Shown in pieces: positions 34,592 to 44,338 of a stretch of DNA of 64,000 bases (the first letter of the stretch is position 1; every line of letters begins with the position of its first letter). Below the pieces are notes generated by a model. That model did not search any database. It worked only from the letters and a program-made list of their open reading frames with translations, and was not told where the DNA came from. The position numbers were made by a program, and so were the translations under genes. Where the stretch lies: assembly GCA_964651245.1 (NCBI GenBank), contig CAZYVI010000019.1, forward strand, positions 1-64,000, read 5' to 3'. Source of the stretch: Avedoeria sp964651245. Lineage in GTDB: Bacteria > Chloroflexota > Anaerolineae > Epilineales > Epilineaceae.

Positions 34592-36973
34592 ATGTCCGAT
34601 CCCCGCCTCTCGCTCTCGCCCGACGACCTCAGCGGCCCGCCGCCGGTGGTCCGCCCGATCGACGCTCCGGAGCGCGTCTACAGCTGCGACGTCGGCGGCA
34701 AGACGTTCACCTTCCGCACCGGACAGCTGGCGCTCTTGGCCGGCGGCGCCGTCACCTGCCAACTCGGCGACAGCGTCGTCTTGGCCACGGCGTCGACGAG
34801 CGCCTCGGTGCGCGACATCGACTTCATGCCGTTGTCGGTCGAGTTCGAGGAGAAGCTCTACGCCGCCGGGCGCATCCCAGGCTCGTTCTTCCGCCGCGAG
34901 GGCCGGCCGAGCGAGTCGGCCATCCTCACCGCCCGCCTCATCGACCGCCCGCTGCGGCCGCTGTTCCCCGAGGCGATGCGCAACGACGTCCAGATCATCA
35001 CCTCGGCGCTGTCGAGCGACAACAGCAACTACCTCGACATCCCGGCCATGAACGCGGCCTCGGCCGCCCTCATGGTCAGCAACGTGCCGTTCCCGGAGCC
35101 GATCGCCGGCATCCGCGTCGGGCTCGTCGACGGCCAGCTCGTGTTCAACCCGAACGCCGAGGAGATGGAGCGCAGCGTGCTCGACCTGCGCCTGGCGGCC
35201 ACCGAGGGCGCGATCCTCATGGTCGAGTGCGCGGCGGCCGAGGTCGACGAGGAGACGATGCTCGGCGCCATCCGGGCCGGCCACGACGCCATGCGGCCGC
35301 TGCTCGCGCTGCAGCGCCGCATGCAGGCCGAGGTCGGCCGCCCTAAGGCCGATGTCCACCTCGACGCGCCGCCGGCCGAGCTCGAGGCCGACTGCAACGC
35401 CTCATGCCGCGCCGACCTCGACGCGATCGTCGCCGACGCCACGCTCCTGAAGGACGACCGTAACGCCCGCATCGACGCCGTCCAGGCGGCCTGGCAGGCC
35501 GCCTTCCTGCCCGGCGAGGGGGGCGCGCCGCCTGCCAAGCTGGCGCCGGACGGCAAGCCGTACATGGTCAAGCACATCAAGGCGGCTTTCAAGCACGCCA
35601 TCTCGGCCGCCGTGCGCGAGCGGATCCTCAGCGAGGGCCTGCGCCCCGACGGCCGCCGCACGCGCGAGATCCGGCCGCTGGGCTGCCGCGTCGGCCTGCT
35701 GCCGCGCACCCACGGCTCGGCGTTGTTCCAGCGCGGCGAGACCCAGGTGCTGTCGGTGGCGACGCTGGGCACGATGGGCGAGGGACAGAAGCTCGACTCG
35801 CTGCGGCCGGAGACCACGAAGCGGTGGATGCACCACTACAACTTCCCGCCGTTCTCGACCGGCGAGACCTGGCCAATGCGCGGCCCGCGCCGCCGCGAGA
35901 TCGGCCACGGCGCGCTCGTCGAGTCGGCGCTGAAGGCGATCCTGCCCGACGAGGCGACGTTCCCCTACACGATCCGCGTCGTCAGCGAGTGCCTGATGAG
36001 CAACGGCTCGACGTCGCAGGCCTCGGTGTGTGCGGCCACCCTCGCGCTCATGGACGCCGGCGTGCCGATCAAGGCGCCGGTGGCGGGCATCGCCATGGGC
36101 CTGATCAGCGATCCCGTGGGCGGTCGCCACGCCGTGCTCACCGACATCCAGGGGATGGAGGACCACCTCGGCGACATGGACTTCAAGGTCGCCGGCACCG
36201 CGGTCGGCATCACGGCGCTGCAGATGGACATCAAGATCGGCGGCCTGCCCGACGCCGTGCTGCGTCAGGCCCTGGCGCAGGCGCGCGAGGCGCGCCTCCT
36301 CATCCTCGGCCTGATGACCGACACCCTGCCGGCGCCGCGCAGCGAGCTGTCGCCGTTCGCGCCGCGGATCATGACCCTCAAGATTCCGGCCGACGCGATC
36401 GGCAAGCTGATCGGCCCGGGCGGCAAGAACGTCCGGATGATCGAGGAGCAGACCGGCGTCAAGGTCGACATCCAGAACGACGGGACGGTCTACGTGGCGT
36501 CGAGCGACGGCGCCGCCGCCGAGAAGGCGCGCGGCATCATCGAGGGCTTGACCGCGGGACCGCAGCTCGGGGCCGTCTACACCGGCTCCGTGAACCGGAT
36601 CACCGACTTCGGCTGCTTCGTCGAGATCATGCCCGGCGTCGACGGCATGGTCCACATCTCGCAGCTCTCCAACGAGCGCGTGGCCACCGTGGCCGACGAG
36701 GTCCAGCTCGGCGACGAGGTGACCGTCATGGTGACCGACGTCGCCGACGGCAAGGTGCGGCTGTCGCGCCGCGCCGTCATCGAGGGCTGGACCCTCGAAG
36801 AGGCGCGGGCCAACGACGCCGGCGCCGGCGGCCGCGGCGGCGGTCGCGGCGGGCCGCCGCGCGGCGGCGGCTACGGCGATCGCGGCGGCGACCGCGGCGA
36901 TCGGCCCCGCTACGGCGACCGCGACGGTGGCCGCGGCGGCGATCGACCCCGCTACGGCGGCGATCGCGGCTGA
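34592..36973 (+). CDS. pnp: polyribonucleotide nucleotidyltransferase (PNPase) with RGG-type tail
   Basis: 793 residues. Two RNase PH cores; the second holds the phosphorolytic DHLGDMDFK motif with its Asp pair and FxxR motifs. KH domain (KIPADAIGKLIGPGGKNVR) and S1 domain (GAVYTGSVNRITDFGCFVEI) follow. The last 50 residues are Gly/Arg/Asp repeats resembling RGG boxes, an addition absent from classical PNPase. ATG 34592 was chosen over 34580 because AAAGG directly abuts the earlier one. It degrades RNA 3' to 5' and probably controls its own message through the leader hairpin. Confidence 0.97.
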   Translation: MSDPRLSLSPDDLSGPPPVVRPIDAPERVYSCDVGGKTFTFRTGQLALLAGGAVTCQLGDSVVLATASTSASVRDIDFMPLSVEFEEKLYAAGRIPGSFFRREGRPSESAILTARLIDRPLRPLFPEAMRNDVQIITSALSSDNSNYLDIPAMNAASAALMVSNVPFPEPIAGIRVGLVDGQLVFNPNAEEMERSVLDLRLAATEGAILMVECAAAEVDEETMLGAIRAGHDAMRPLLALQRRMQAEVGRPKADVHLDAPPAELEADCNASCRADLDAIVADATLLKDDRNARIDAVQAAWQAAFLPGEGGAPPAKLAPDGKPYMVKHIKAAFKHAISAAVRERILSEGLRPDGRRTREIRPLGCRVGLLPRTHGSALFQRGETQVLSVATLGTMGEGQKLDSLRPETTKRWMHHYNFPPFSTGETWPMRGPRRREIGHGALVESALKAILPDEATFPYTIRVVSECLMSNGSTSQASVCAATLALMDAGVPIKAPVAGIAMGLISDPVGGRHAVLTDIQGMEDHLGDMDFKVAGTAVGITALQMDIKIGGLPDAVLRQALAQAREARLLILGLMTDTLPAPRSELSPFAPRIMTLKIPADAIGKLIGPGGKNVRMIEEQTGVKVDIQNDGTVYVASSDGAAAEKARGIIEGLTAGPQLGAVYTGSVNRITDFGCFVEIMPGVDGMVHISQLSNERVATVADEVQLGDEVTVMVTDVADGKVRLSRRAVIEGWTLEEARANDAGAGGRGGGRGGPPRGGGYGDRGGDRGDRPRYGDRDGGRGGDRPRYGGDRG

Positions 36974-37072
36974 CGGCGACCCCAAGACCGATCCATTCGC
37001 GGCGGCGCGGCGTGGTCACGCCGTCCCGGCCGAGGGCGTTACACGTTCAGCACCCCAGGGAGGGCCTGTACC

Positions 37073-40000
37073 ATGATCCGACCGATCCACGTTCTTGCCG
37101 GCTGGGCCGCGGCCGTGGCCGCGCTCGGTGTGGCCACCAGCGCCGCGCCGGCGTCGGCTGCGCAGCCGACGGCGCCGGTGCGCCAGGTCGTCCCCGCGAC
37201 GGCCGCGGTCGTCGACGCCGACGCCTGGTCGAGCGCCGGCCTGGCGCCGGGGCGGCTGAGCGTCATCGTCCGCCTCGACGGTGCGCCGGTCTGGCGCGTC
37301 GCGTCGGAGGCGCAGAAGCGCGGCCGACCGCTGGCCAAGGACGGCCTGCGCGCCGCGCGCCGCGACCTGGCCCGCCGGCAGGCGCCGACGGTGCGCGCCG
37401 TCGAAGGGCTGGGGGCGACGGTGGTCGGACGCTTCCAGGGCACGCTGAACGCGCTGCACGTCCACTGCACGCCCGAGCAGCTGGCGGCCATCGCGCAGCT
37501 TCCGGGCGTCGTCGCGATCCGTAAGGCGCCGATCCACACCGTCGACAACGTCGACGTCCGGCCGCACACCGGCGCGGCGGCGGTGGCGCAGCAGCTCGGC
37601 TTCGACGGCACCGGCGTGACGATCGCCGTCTTCGATACCGGCATCGACTACACCCACAAGGACTTCGGCGGCTCGGGCGACCCGGCGGAGTTCGCCGCGA
37701 ACGACCCCGAGACGACGGACGATGGCGGGTTCCCGACCGCCAAGGTGGTCGGCGGCTATGACCTCGCCGGGCAGTACTACCACCCCGGTTGCCCGCAGCA
37801 GACCGAGACCTGCTGGCAGACGCCGCAGCCGGACGACGATCCGATCGACGGCAACGTCGACCCCAACGGCAAGCACGGCACCCACGTCGCCGGCACGGCG
37901 GCGGGCATCGGAACGGACAAGGTCGGCGCCGGCACCGCGCCGGGCGCCAGCCTGGTGGCCATCAAGGTCTTCGGCTCGCCGGCCGGCATGCAGGGCTCGA
38001 CCGACCTGACGATCGAGGCGCTCGAGTGGGTCTACAACCACAACACGACCCTTGACAACCCCGACGGCGACGTGCCCGGCCACCGGCCCAGCACGCTCAT
38101 CGACGTCATCAACATGAGCCTCGGCAGCAACTACGGCGGCGGCACGGCCGAGTACGCCGAGGTGGTGGCGGCCCTGCACCAGGCGGGCGTCACGGTCGTC
38201 GCGTCGGCCGGCAACGCCGGCAACCTGCCCTACATCACCGGCTCGCCGTCGTCGACCGAGATGATCCTGTCGGTCGCCAACACGTTCGCCAGCGGTGAGT
38301 TCGAGCAGCTGTTCCGGGCGTCATGGACCGAGGCGGGCGCGGCCAAGCAGTTCGAGACCGGCTACCTGGCCGACACGGGCTGGCTGCCGCAGATCACGAC
38401 GCCGTTGCTCAACAAGCCGATGGCGTACTTCGGCAAGGCCTGCAACGCGAACCCGGCCGAGCCCTTCCAGGACGTGAACGAGAAGGTGGCGCTCGTCGAG
38501 CGCGGCGACTGCGCGTTCACCGACAAGGTGCGCAACGCCCAGGCCAAGGGCGCCGTCGCCGTCGTCATCTTCAGCGGGTTGACCGCCAAGGTGCCGATGG
38601 GCCCGTCGGGCAACCCGCCGTTCCCGACGATCCCGGCGATCATCATCGACCGCGACCGCGGCCTCGAGATCCAGACCCTGCTCCAGAACGGCACGCCGGT
38701 CATGGCGACGATCGACCCCAGCGTCAAGGTGCCGCTGCCGTGGCTGACCGACACGGTCGCCGACTCGAGCAGCCGCGGGCCGAGCCGCGCCACCGGGCTC
38801 ATCAAGCCGAACATCAGCGCGCCGGGCCAGAACACGTTCAGCGCACTGGCCGGCTCGGGCACCGACGGCGTCAGCTTCAGCGGCACGTCGATGTCGGGGC
38901 CGGCCGTGGCCGGCATCGTCGCCCTGTTGGCCCAGCGCAACCGGGCGCAGGAGCTCGGCATGTCGGCCGCCGACCTGGCGGCGCTGGCGATGAACTACGC
39001 CACGCCCGCGATCCGGCTGGGGCGCAACGACACCGGTCCGCTCGTCGGCGTCACCCGCCAGGGCGCCGGGCGCGTCGACGCGCTGGCGGCGGCGAAGGGC
39101 AGCGTCGTCGTCCGTTCGGACCGCGGCCTGGCCGAGTTCAGCTTGGGCGACGTGAACGTGACCGACCCGCTGACGACGATCCCGCGCCAGATGACGGTGC
39201 GCAACCTGACCGAGACCACCAAGCACTACCGGCTGTCGAGCGTGTTCGCCTTCCCCGAGGAGGATGCGGGCAAGGGCCTGGCGGTCGAGGTGCCGGACGA
39301 CGTCGTGACCGTCGAGGGCGGGGACGAGGTGCCGGTGACGATCGAGTTCAAGGTCACGCCCGGCCAGCTGCGGGCCTGGGACCTGGCGGGGCTCGACGGG
39401 ATGTCGGCGGCCAAGGAGCCCGCCTTCCGGACGCACGAGATCGACGGCTTCGTCGTCCTGACCGAGACCGACGCCGCCGGTGCGCCGGTGGCGGACGGCG
39501 AGGTCGTCGGGTTGCCGTTCCACGTCCTGCCGCACCGCCGGGCGTGCGTCCAAGCCACGACCCACGACGCCGTGACGATCGCGGACACGACGACGCAGGT
39601 CGACCAGCACTACGAGCATCCCTGCCAGCTGCCCGGGCAAATGTTCGCCGCCTACCTCGGCGGCGTCGACGCGGCCGAGTCGACGGTCGACGACAGCGAC
39701 ATGCCGTCGCCGATCGACATCGGCGCGGTCGGCGTGAACGCCGGCGTCGTGCCGGCCTCGGACGGGACGGCGCTGCCGATCGTCCAGTTCACGCTGACGA
39801 CGCACGGACCGCGCCGCACGCCGTCGCCGCTGGGCTACTTCGTCTACGTCGACGCCGACGTCGACGGCGATTGGGACACCGTCGTCTTCCCGTACCCGGA
39901 GTCGGCCGCCAACGCCGCCGCCCCGGCCGGCCGCTTCCTCGTGGCGTGGGCGGGCGTCGATCCGACGAACCTCCAGCCCACGGGCCAGCTGAGCGCGGCG

Positions 40001-40621
40001 TTCCTGCAGTTCTACGACCTCGGCGAGAGCGTGACGACGCTGGCGGTGCCGGCGGCGGCCGTCATGCCGGGCAGCGACATCGCGGCCGGCACGCTCCGCT
40101 TCCGCTACGCGGTGGCGCTGCGCGACCAGTACGAGGACTTCCCGAAGACGAGCAAGTGGCTGGGCGACGACATGGCGCCCGACGGCCTGGTCGACGGCGA
40201 GGGCTACGAGTTCGACCTGGCGCGCCAGGGCTGCCTGACCCTCACCGACCCGACGAACCCGACCCTCGACCTGTTCGATGTCGGCGTCGGCATTCCGAGC
40301 TTCCCGGGCGGCGCCCAGTCGCGGTCGAAGATCGGCAACGCGTGCGGCGAGATCGACGGCACGATCGAGACCGGGGTACTCTCGATCTTCCGCACGAACC
40401 TGCCCGGCCCGGCGTCGTGGCAGGCGCGCAACGTAACGCTGCGCTCCGGCGGCGTGGCGTACCTGCCCTACCTGAGCCACATGCACACGTTCGAGGGCTA
40501 CGCGGTGCCGACCCCCGAGCCGCCGACCGCCGAGGCGCCCACGCCCGATCCGGCGGTGCCCACGGCCGAGGGACCGACGGCCGAGCCCCCGACCGCCGAG
40601 CCCCCGACGCCGATGCCGTAG
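37073..40621 (+). CDS. secreted S8 subtilisin-family protease with PA insert
   Basis: 1182 residues, signal peptide about 1-25, ATG with GGGAGG nine bases upstream. An I9-like propeptide region (about 55-145) is followed by the catalytic domain: Asp188 (FDTGID), His268 (HGTHVAG), the oxyanion Asn in ASAGNAG and Ser606 (SGTSMSGP). A protease-associated domain is inserted between His and Ser (about 440-540). Beta-rich domains (about 680-1130) follow, then VAYLPYLSH and a Pro/Thr/Glu tail ending in PTPMP. It resembles lactocepin/C5a-peptidase-type enzymes; it lacks an LPxTG anchor. Likely degrades extracellular protein. Confidence 0.94.
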   Translation: MIRPIHVLAGWAAAVAALGVATSAAPASAAQPTAPVRQVVPATAAVVDADAWSSAGLAPGRLSVIVRLDGAPVWRVASEAQKRGRPLAKDGLRAARRDLARRQAPTVRAVEGLGATVVGRFQGTLNALHVHCTPEQLAAIAQLPGVVAIRKAPIHTVDNVDVRPHTGAAAVAQQLGFDGTGVTIAVFDTGIDYTHKDFGGSGDPAEFAANDPETTDDGGFPTAKVVGGYDLAGQYYHPGCPQQTETCWQTPQPDDDPIDGNVDPNGKHGTHVAGTAAGIGTDKVGAGTAPGASLVAIKVFGSPAGMQGSTDLTIEALEWVYNHNTTLDNPDGDVPGHRPSTLIDVINMSLGSNYGGGTAEYAEVVAALHQAGVTVVASAGNAGNLPYITGSPSSTEMILSVANTFASGEFEQLFRASWTEAGAAKQFETGYLADTGWLPQITTPLLNKPMAYFGKACNANPAEPFQDVNEKVALVERGDCAFTDKVRNAQAKGAVAVVIFSGLTAKVPMGPSGNPPFPTIPAIIIDRDRGLEIQTLLQNGTPVMATIDPSVKVPLPWLTDTVADSSSRGPSRATGLIKPNISAPGQNTFSALAGSGTDGVSFSGTSMSGPAVAGIVALLAQRNRAQELGMSAADLAALAMNYATPAIRLGRNDTGPLVGVTRQGAGRVDALAAAKGSVVVRSDRGLAEFSLGDVNVTDPLTTIPRQMTVRNLTETTKHYRLSSVFAFPEEDAGKGLAVEVPDDVVTVEGGDEVPVTIEFKVTPGQLRAWDLAGLDGMSAAKEPAFRTHEIDGFVVLTETDAAGAPVADGEVVGLPFHVLPHRRACVQATTHDAVTIADTTTQVDQHYEHPCQLPGQMFAAYLGGVDAAESTVDDSDMPSPIDIGAVGVNAGVVPASDGTALPIVQFTLTTHGPRRTPSPLGYFVYVDADVDGDWDTVVFPYPESAANAAAPAGRFLVAWAGVDPTNLQPTGQLSAAFLQFYDLGESVTTLAVPAAAVMPGSDIAAGTLRFRYAVALRDQYEDFPKTSKWLGDDMAPDGLVDGEGYEFDLARQGCLTLTDPTNPTLDLFDVGVGIPSFPGGAQSRSKIGNACGEIDGTIETGVLSIFRTNLPGPASWQARNVTLRSGGVAYLPYLSHMHTFEGYAVPTPEPPTAEAPTPDPAVPTAEGPTAEPPTAEPPTPMP

Positions 40622-40667
40622 GGCCGCTGCCGGCGCGCGACGCCGGCGCGACCGCGCCGCGAACGAA

Positions 40668-40695
40668 CAGGGGCCGCCTCGCGAGGCGGCCCCTG
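40668..40695. terminator. bidirectional palindromic terminator
   Basis: A 28-base perfect palindrome (arm CAGGGGCCGCCTCG) lies 47 bases past the subtilase stop and 80 bases past the yggT stop on the other strand. Convergent position and symmetry suit a two-way terminator. There is no long U-tract on either side. Confidence 0.65.
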
Positions 40696-40774
40696 TCGCT
40701 GTCCAGGGGGGTGACCGGGCGCCCGCCGCGCGATCGGCGGGCTGGGCTGGACGCCGGCGGGCGTCCCGGGCCCG

Positions 40775-41065
40775 CTAGTACGGCGCGCAGAGATCGCCGC
40801 CGAGGCCGGCGACGATCGCCTGGGCGATGACCTGGATGAGGACGGTCGCGACGATCGGCGAGAGGTCGAGCGGGCCGGCGGCCGGCAGCCAACGGCGGAT
40901 CGGCTCGAGGATCGGGTCGGTGAGCTGGAACAGGATCCGCTTGGCGGCGTTCGTCGGCACTGGGCTGGGATCGATCCAGCTGTAGAGCACGCGCGCCAGG
41001 ATCGCCAACGTCATCAGCGAAGCGACGGCCTGCACGGCGTTGGCGATCGGGCACCAGATGTCCAC
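40775..41065 (-). CDS. YggT family membrane protein
   Basis: 96 residues, two membrane helices (about 8-28 and 66-90). The YggT signature is recognisable: ARVLYSWIDPSP, then the L-T-D-P-I-L-E-P-I-R-R motif. GTG start six bases after yggS. YggT proteins sit beside yggS in many genomes and have been linked to cell division and osmotic tolerance; the molecular role is unclear. Last gene of the yceD-rpmF operon. Confidence 0.9.
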   Translation of the reverse strand: MDIWCPIANAVQAVASLMTLAILARVLYSWIDPSPVPTNAAKRILFQLTDPILEPIRRWLPAAGPLDLSPIVATVLIQVIAQAIVAGLGGDLCAPY

Positions 41066-41071
41066 GTCAGC

Positions 41072-41815
41072 TCAGTCCTCTGCTTGGAACAGGAGTCGCC
41101 CGACGCGCACCTGCGTCGAGCCGGCTTCGATCGCCCATTCGAAGTCGTCCGTCATGCCCATGGATAGCACGTCCCACGGCCGCTGCGGCACGTGCCGGCG
41201 CAGCGTCTCGCGGAGCGCGCCCACGCGCTCGAACGCGCCGCGGATGTCCGCCGGCGACGGCGACTGCGGCCCGATCGCCATCAGCCCGTCGACCCGCAGC
41301 CAGGGCAGCGCGACGATCGCCGCGGCGGCGTCGGCCACGTCCGCCAGGGCGAAGCCGCTGCGGGCCGCGCTGCCGGTCACGTTCACTTCGAGCAGGATCG
41401 GCAGCGTCCGACCGGCGTCGGCGGCCAGGGCGTCGAGCCGGTGGGCCAACGCCAGCGAGTCGACGCTGTCGACGGCGTCGAAGCACGCCACGGCGCGCCG
41501 CGCCTTGTTGGACTGCAGGTGGCCGATCAGGCGCCAACGCGGCCGGGCGTGACCGTCGCGCGCCAGCGCCGCGTCGACCGCCGCGATGCGGACCTCGGCG
41601 TCCGCCACGCGGTTCTCGCCGCAGTCGGATACGCCGGCCCGCACCGCCGCCGCGACGTCGGCGACGGCGGCGGCCTTGGTGACCGCCACCAACGTCACCT
41701 CGGACGGATCGCGCCCGGCGCGCGCGCACGCGGCGGCGATCCGCGCCCGCACGCGCGCCACGCGCTCCGCCACTGCCGCAGCCCCGAGCGCGGACGCCTC
41801 GATCGGCGGCGTCAC
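41072..41815 (-). CDS. YggS family PLP homeostasis protein
   Basis: 247 residues. Alanine-racemase-like TIM barrel with the PLP Lys47 in LVAVTK. Other family motifs are GENRV (usually GENY-V), GHLQSNKAR, LLEVNV and SMGMTDDFEWAI. YggS/PLPBP binds pyridoxal phosphate and buffers its supply; no enzymatic reaction is firmly known. The GTG shares GTGA with the nusB stop. Confidence 0.94.
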   Translation of the reverse strand: MTPPIEASALGAAAVAERVARVRARIAAACARAGRDPSEVTLVAVTKAAAVADVAAAVRAGVSDCGENRVADAEVRIAAVDAALARDGHARPRWRLIGHLQSNKARRAVACFDAVDSVDSLALAHRLDALAADAGRTLPILLEVNVTGSAARSGFALADVADAAAAIVALPWLRVDGLMAIGPQSPSPADIRGAFERVGALRETLRRHVPQRPWDVLSMGMTDDFEWAIEAGSTQVRVGRLLFQAED

Positions 41816-42447
41816 ACCCCCCCCTCGAGTCGCAGCGGCTGCGGGCCGGCGCTGTAGCTGCCCAGCGCGCCGTTCACCATCCGCCGCGTGCTCTCGCCGA
41901 CGTATTCGCGCGCCATCTCGACCGCCTCGTTGATCACGACGCGCAGCGGCGCCGAACCGGACGCGATCTCCCACAGCGCGATCCGCAGCAGGTTGCGGTC
42001 GACCGGCGCCATCTGCGGCACCGGCCACTCGGGCGCGATCTGGGCGATCACGGCGTCGATGCGCTCCCGCGCCCGCACCACGCCGCGCACGATGGCGGCC
42101 CCGTACGCCGCCTGCGACCGCAGCGTCGTCACCTTGGCGTGCGCCGCCTCCACCGCCGCCGCGTCGACGCCGCACGCCGCGGCCAGCGCATCCCGCTCGG
42201 CCGCCGGCAACGGCTCGGACCAGCCGTCGGCCGCGGGGCCGTCCGCAGGCTCGACCACGAAGACCGGCGCCGCGGCCGCGGCCAGCGCCAGCGCCAGCCG
42301 CGGTCCGCCGCCGTCCGGCGTGGCCAGCGCATCCTCGATCAGCGCCTGGGCGCGGTGCAGCAGCACCGCCTCCAGGTCGTGGTCGCTCTGGTCAAGCTCG
42401 TAGAGCGCCTCGAGCGCCATGCGCCGGGCGCGGCGTCGCCCCTTCAC
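41812..42447 (-). CDS. nusB: transcription antitermination factor NusB, enlarged
   Basis: 211 residues, against about 130-150 usually. The start (RRRARRMALEALYELDQSD) and end (DRNLLRIALWEIASGS, VVINEAVEMAREY, VNGALG) are typical NusB. The extra 60 residues are an Ala/Pro-rich insertion at roughly 45-105. NusB binds boxA RNA with S10 and stimulates rRNA antitermination. GTG start; it follows fabG by 58 bases. Confidence 0.9.
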   Translation of the reverse strand: MKGRRRARRMALEALYELDQSDHDLEAVLLHRAQALIEDALATPDGGGPRLALALAAAAAPVFVVEPADGPAADGWSEPLPAAERDALAAACGVDAAAVEAAHAKVTTLRSQAAYGAAIVRGVVRARERIDAVIAQIAPEWPVPQMAPVDRNLLRIALWEIASGSAPLRVVINEAVEMAREYVGESTRRMVNGALGSYSAGPQPLRLEGGV

Positions 42448-42505
42448 GCGCCGTCCGCGGTCGTCGCGGCCCGCTCGGGCCGGCCGGTCCGGCGCGCCAC
42501 CGCGC

Positions 42506-43252
42506 TCACAGCGTCAAGCCGCCGTCGACGCGCAGCACTTGGCCGGTGATGAACGCGGCGTCCTCGGAGCACAGGAACGCGACAGCGCCGGCCACGTCGT
42601 CCGGCGACCCGAGGCGGCCGAGCGGCGTATGGGCCACCGCCTGCTCGATCGCCGCCCCGGCCAGCTCGGCCGTCATGTCGGTGGCCACGAACCCCGGCGC
42701 CACCGCGTTGGCGGTGATGCCGCGGCTGCCGACCTCCTTGGCCGTGCTCTTGAGGAAGCCGACGAGGCCGGCCTTGGCGGCGGCGTAGTTGGCCTGCCCG
42801 GCGTTGCCGTCGAGGCCGGTGATCGAGGTGATGCCGATGAGCCGGCCGTAGCGCTGACGCAGCATCGGCTTGAGCGCCGCCCGGGTCAGCGCAAACGCGC
42901 TGGTCAGGTTCGTGGCCAGGACGTCGTCCCAGTCCGGGTCCTTCATGCGCATCAGCAGGCCGTCGCGCGTGATCCCGGCGTTGAGGACGACGATGTCGAG
43001 CTGGCCGAGCTCGCGCGTCACCCGCTCGACGAGCGCCGCCGACGCGTCGCGGTCGGCGACGTCGGCGCCGAAAGGGAGGGCGACGCCGCCGGCCGCGGCG
43101 ATCGCCGCCACGACGGCGTCGGCCTCGGCGGCCCGCTGGCGGTAGTGGACGGCCACGGTGGCGCCGTCGCGCGCCAGGCGCTCGGCGATGGCGCGGCCGA
43201 TGCCGCGCGAGCTACCGGTGACGAGCGCGACCCGTCCCTTCAGCGCAGCCAC
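42506..43252 (-). CDS. fabG: 3-oxoacyl-ACP reductase FabG
   Basis: 248 residues, classical short-chain dehydrogenase. NADPH site TGSSRGIG (12-19), NAG motif at 91-93, catalytic Ser143, Tyr156 and Lys160, and the C-terminal ITGQVLRVDGG typical of FabG. It reduces 3-oxoacyl-ACP in fatty acid elongation. GTG start with AGGAG nine bases upstream. Neighbouring fabD supports this over other SDR functions. Confidence 0.95.
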   Translation of the reverse strand: MAALKGRVALVTGSSRGIGRAIAERLARDGATVAVHYRQRAAEADAVVAAIAAAGGVALPFGADVADRDASAALVERVTRELGQLDIVVLNAGITRDGLLMRMKDPDWDDVLATNLTSAFALTRAALKPMLRQRYGRLIGITSITGLDGNAGQANYAAAKAGLVGFLKSTAKEVGSRGITANAVAPGFVATDMTAELAGAAIEQAVAHTPLGRLGSPDDVAGAVAFLCSEDAAFITGQVLRVDGGLTL

Positions 43253-43348
43253 TTCAGGCGTCTCCTGGCGAGCGCGCGCCGCACCGAGGGCCAGCGCGGC
43301 GGCGGACGGACCGCGCGCCCAGCGCGGGCGGTGCGGCGGGAACGGCGC

Positions 43349-44260
43349 TCAACGCTCGGGCGGCTCGCCGAGCGCGTGCACCGTGATCTCGGCGTCGGGC
43401 CAACCGCGTGCGACGCGCTTGACAAGGCCGCCGAGGACGGTGCCAGGTCCGATCTCGTAGAACGTGCGCACGCCGGCCGCCAGCATCGTCTCGACGCTGC
43501 TCGTCCACCGGACGGCGTGGGTGAGCTGGGCGCGCATCTCGGCGCGCAGGTCGTCGGCGGCCGTGATCGGCGCCGCGGTGACGTTGGCGACCACGGGCAC
43601 GCCCGCGTTCGTCACCGCCAGGGCGTCGACGCGGGCGTTGAACTCTGCCGCAGCCTCGGCCATGAGGTGGGAGTGCGCCGCCACCGTGATCCGAATCGGC
43701 ACGATGCGCTTCGCCCCGGCGGCCTGCAGCGCTTCGCACGCCTGGGCGACGCCGTCCACGGTGCCCGAGATCACCACCTGGCCCGGCGCGTTGTAGTTGC
43801 CGACCTGCACGCCCGGCACGGTGGCGCAGGTCGCTTCGACCACCCCGTCGTCGAGGCCCAGGATGGCCGCCATCCCGCCCGGATGGCGCCGGCCCGCCTC
43901 GCGCATCAGCGTCGCGCGGGCCTGGACGAGCCGCAGCGCGTCCGGGTAGCCGACCGCGCCGGAGGCCACCAGCGCCGCGTACTCGCCCACGCTGTGCCCG
44001 GCCACGAAGGCCGGCGGCGGGATCGTCCCGGCGCTGCCGCGCAGCGCGGCCACCGCCGCCACCAACAGCGCCGGCTGCTGGTGCGATGTCTCCTCGAGCG
44101 TCTCGGCCGGGCCGTCGGCCATGAGCGCCGGCAGGTCGTAGCCCAGGACCGCGGCGGCTTCCGCCAAGGCGTCGCGGGCGGCCGGCGACCGGTTCGCCCA
44201 GCCCGTCGCCATGCCGACGTGGTGCGACCCTTGGCCCGGGAACAGCCAAGCGCTGCTCAC
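43349..44260 (-). CDS. fabD: malonyl-CoA:ACP transacylase FabD
   Basis: 303 residues, standard length. Nucleophile Ser90 in GHSVGEY, catalytic His196, the oxyanion FPGQGSH (7-13) and the QQPAL motif at 61-65. It loads malonyl groups onto ACP for fatty acid synthesis. GTG start. The acpP, plsX and fabH genes that often surround it are not in this window. Confidence 0.96.
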   Translation of the reverse strand: MSSAWLFPGQGSHHVGMATGWANRSPAARDALAEAAAVLGYDLPALMADGPAETLEETSHQQPALLVAAVAALRGSAGTIPPPAFVAGHSVGEYAALVASGAVGYPDALRLVQARATLMREAGRRHPGGMAAILGLDDGVVEATCATVPGVQVGNYNAPGQVVISGTVDGVAQACEALQAAGAKRIVPIRITVAAHSHLMAEAAAEFNARVDALAVTNAGVPVVANVTAAPITAADDLRAEMRAQLTHAVRWTSSVETMLAAGVRTFYEIGPGTVLGGLVKRVARGWPDAEITVHALGEPPER

Positions 44261-44338
44261 GGCCGTCCGCCCGCCGCGTCCGGGCGGGGCACCGGGCGCG
44301 TCACGGCCTGTGGGTGCGACGGGCGGGGAGGGCGAATG

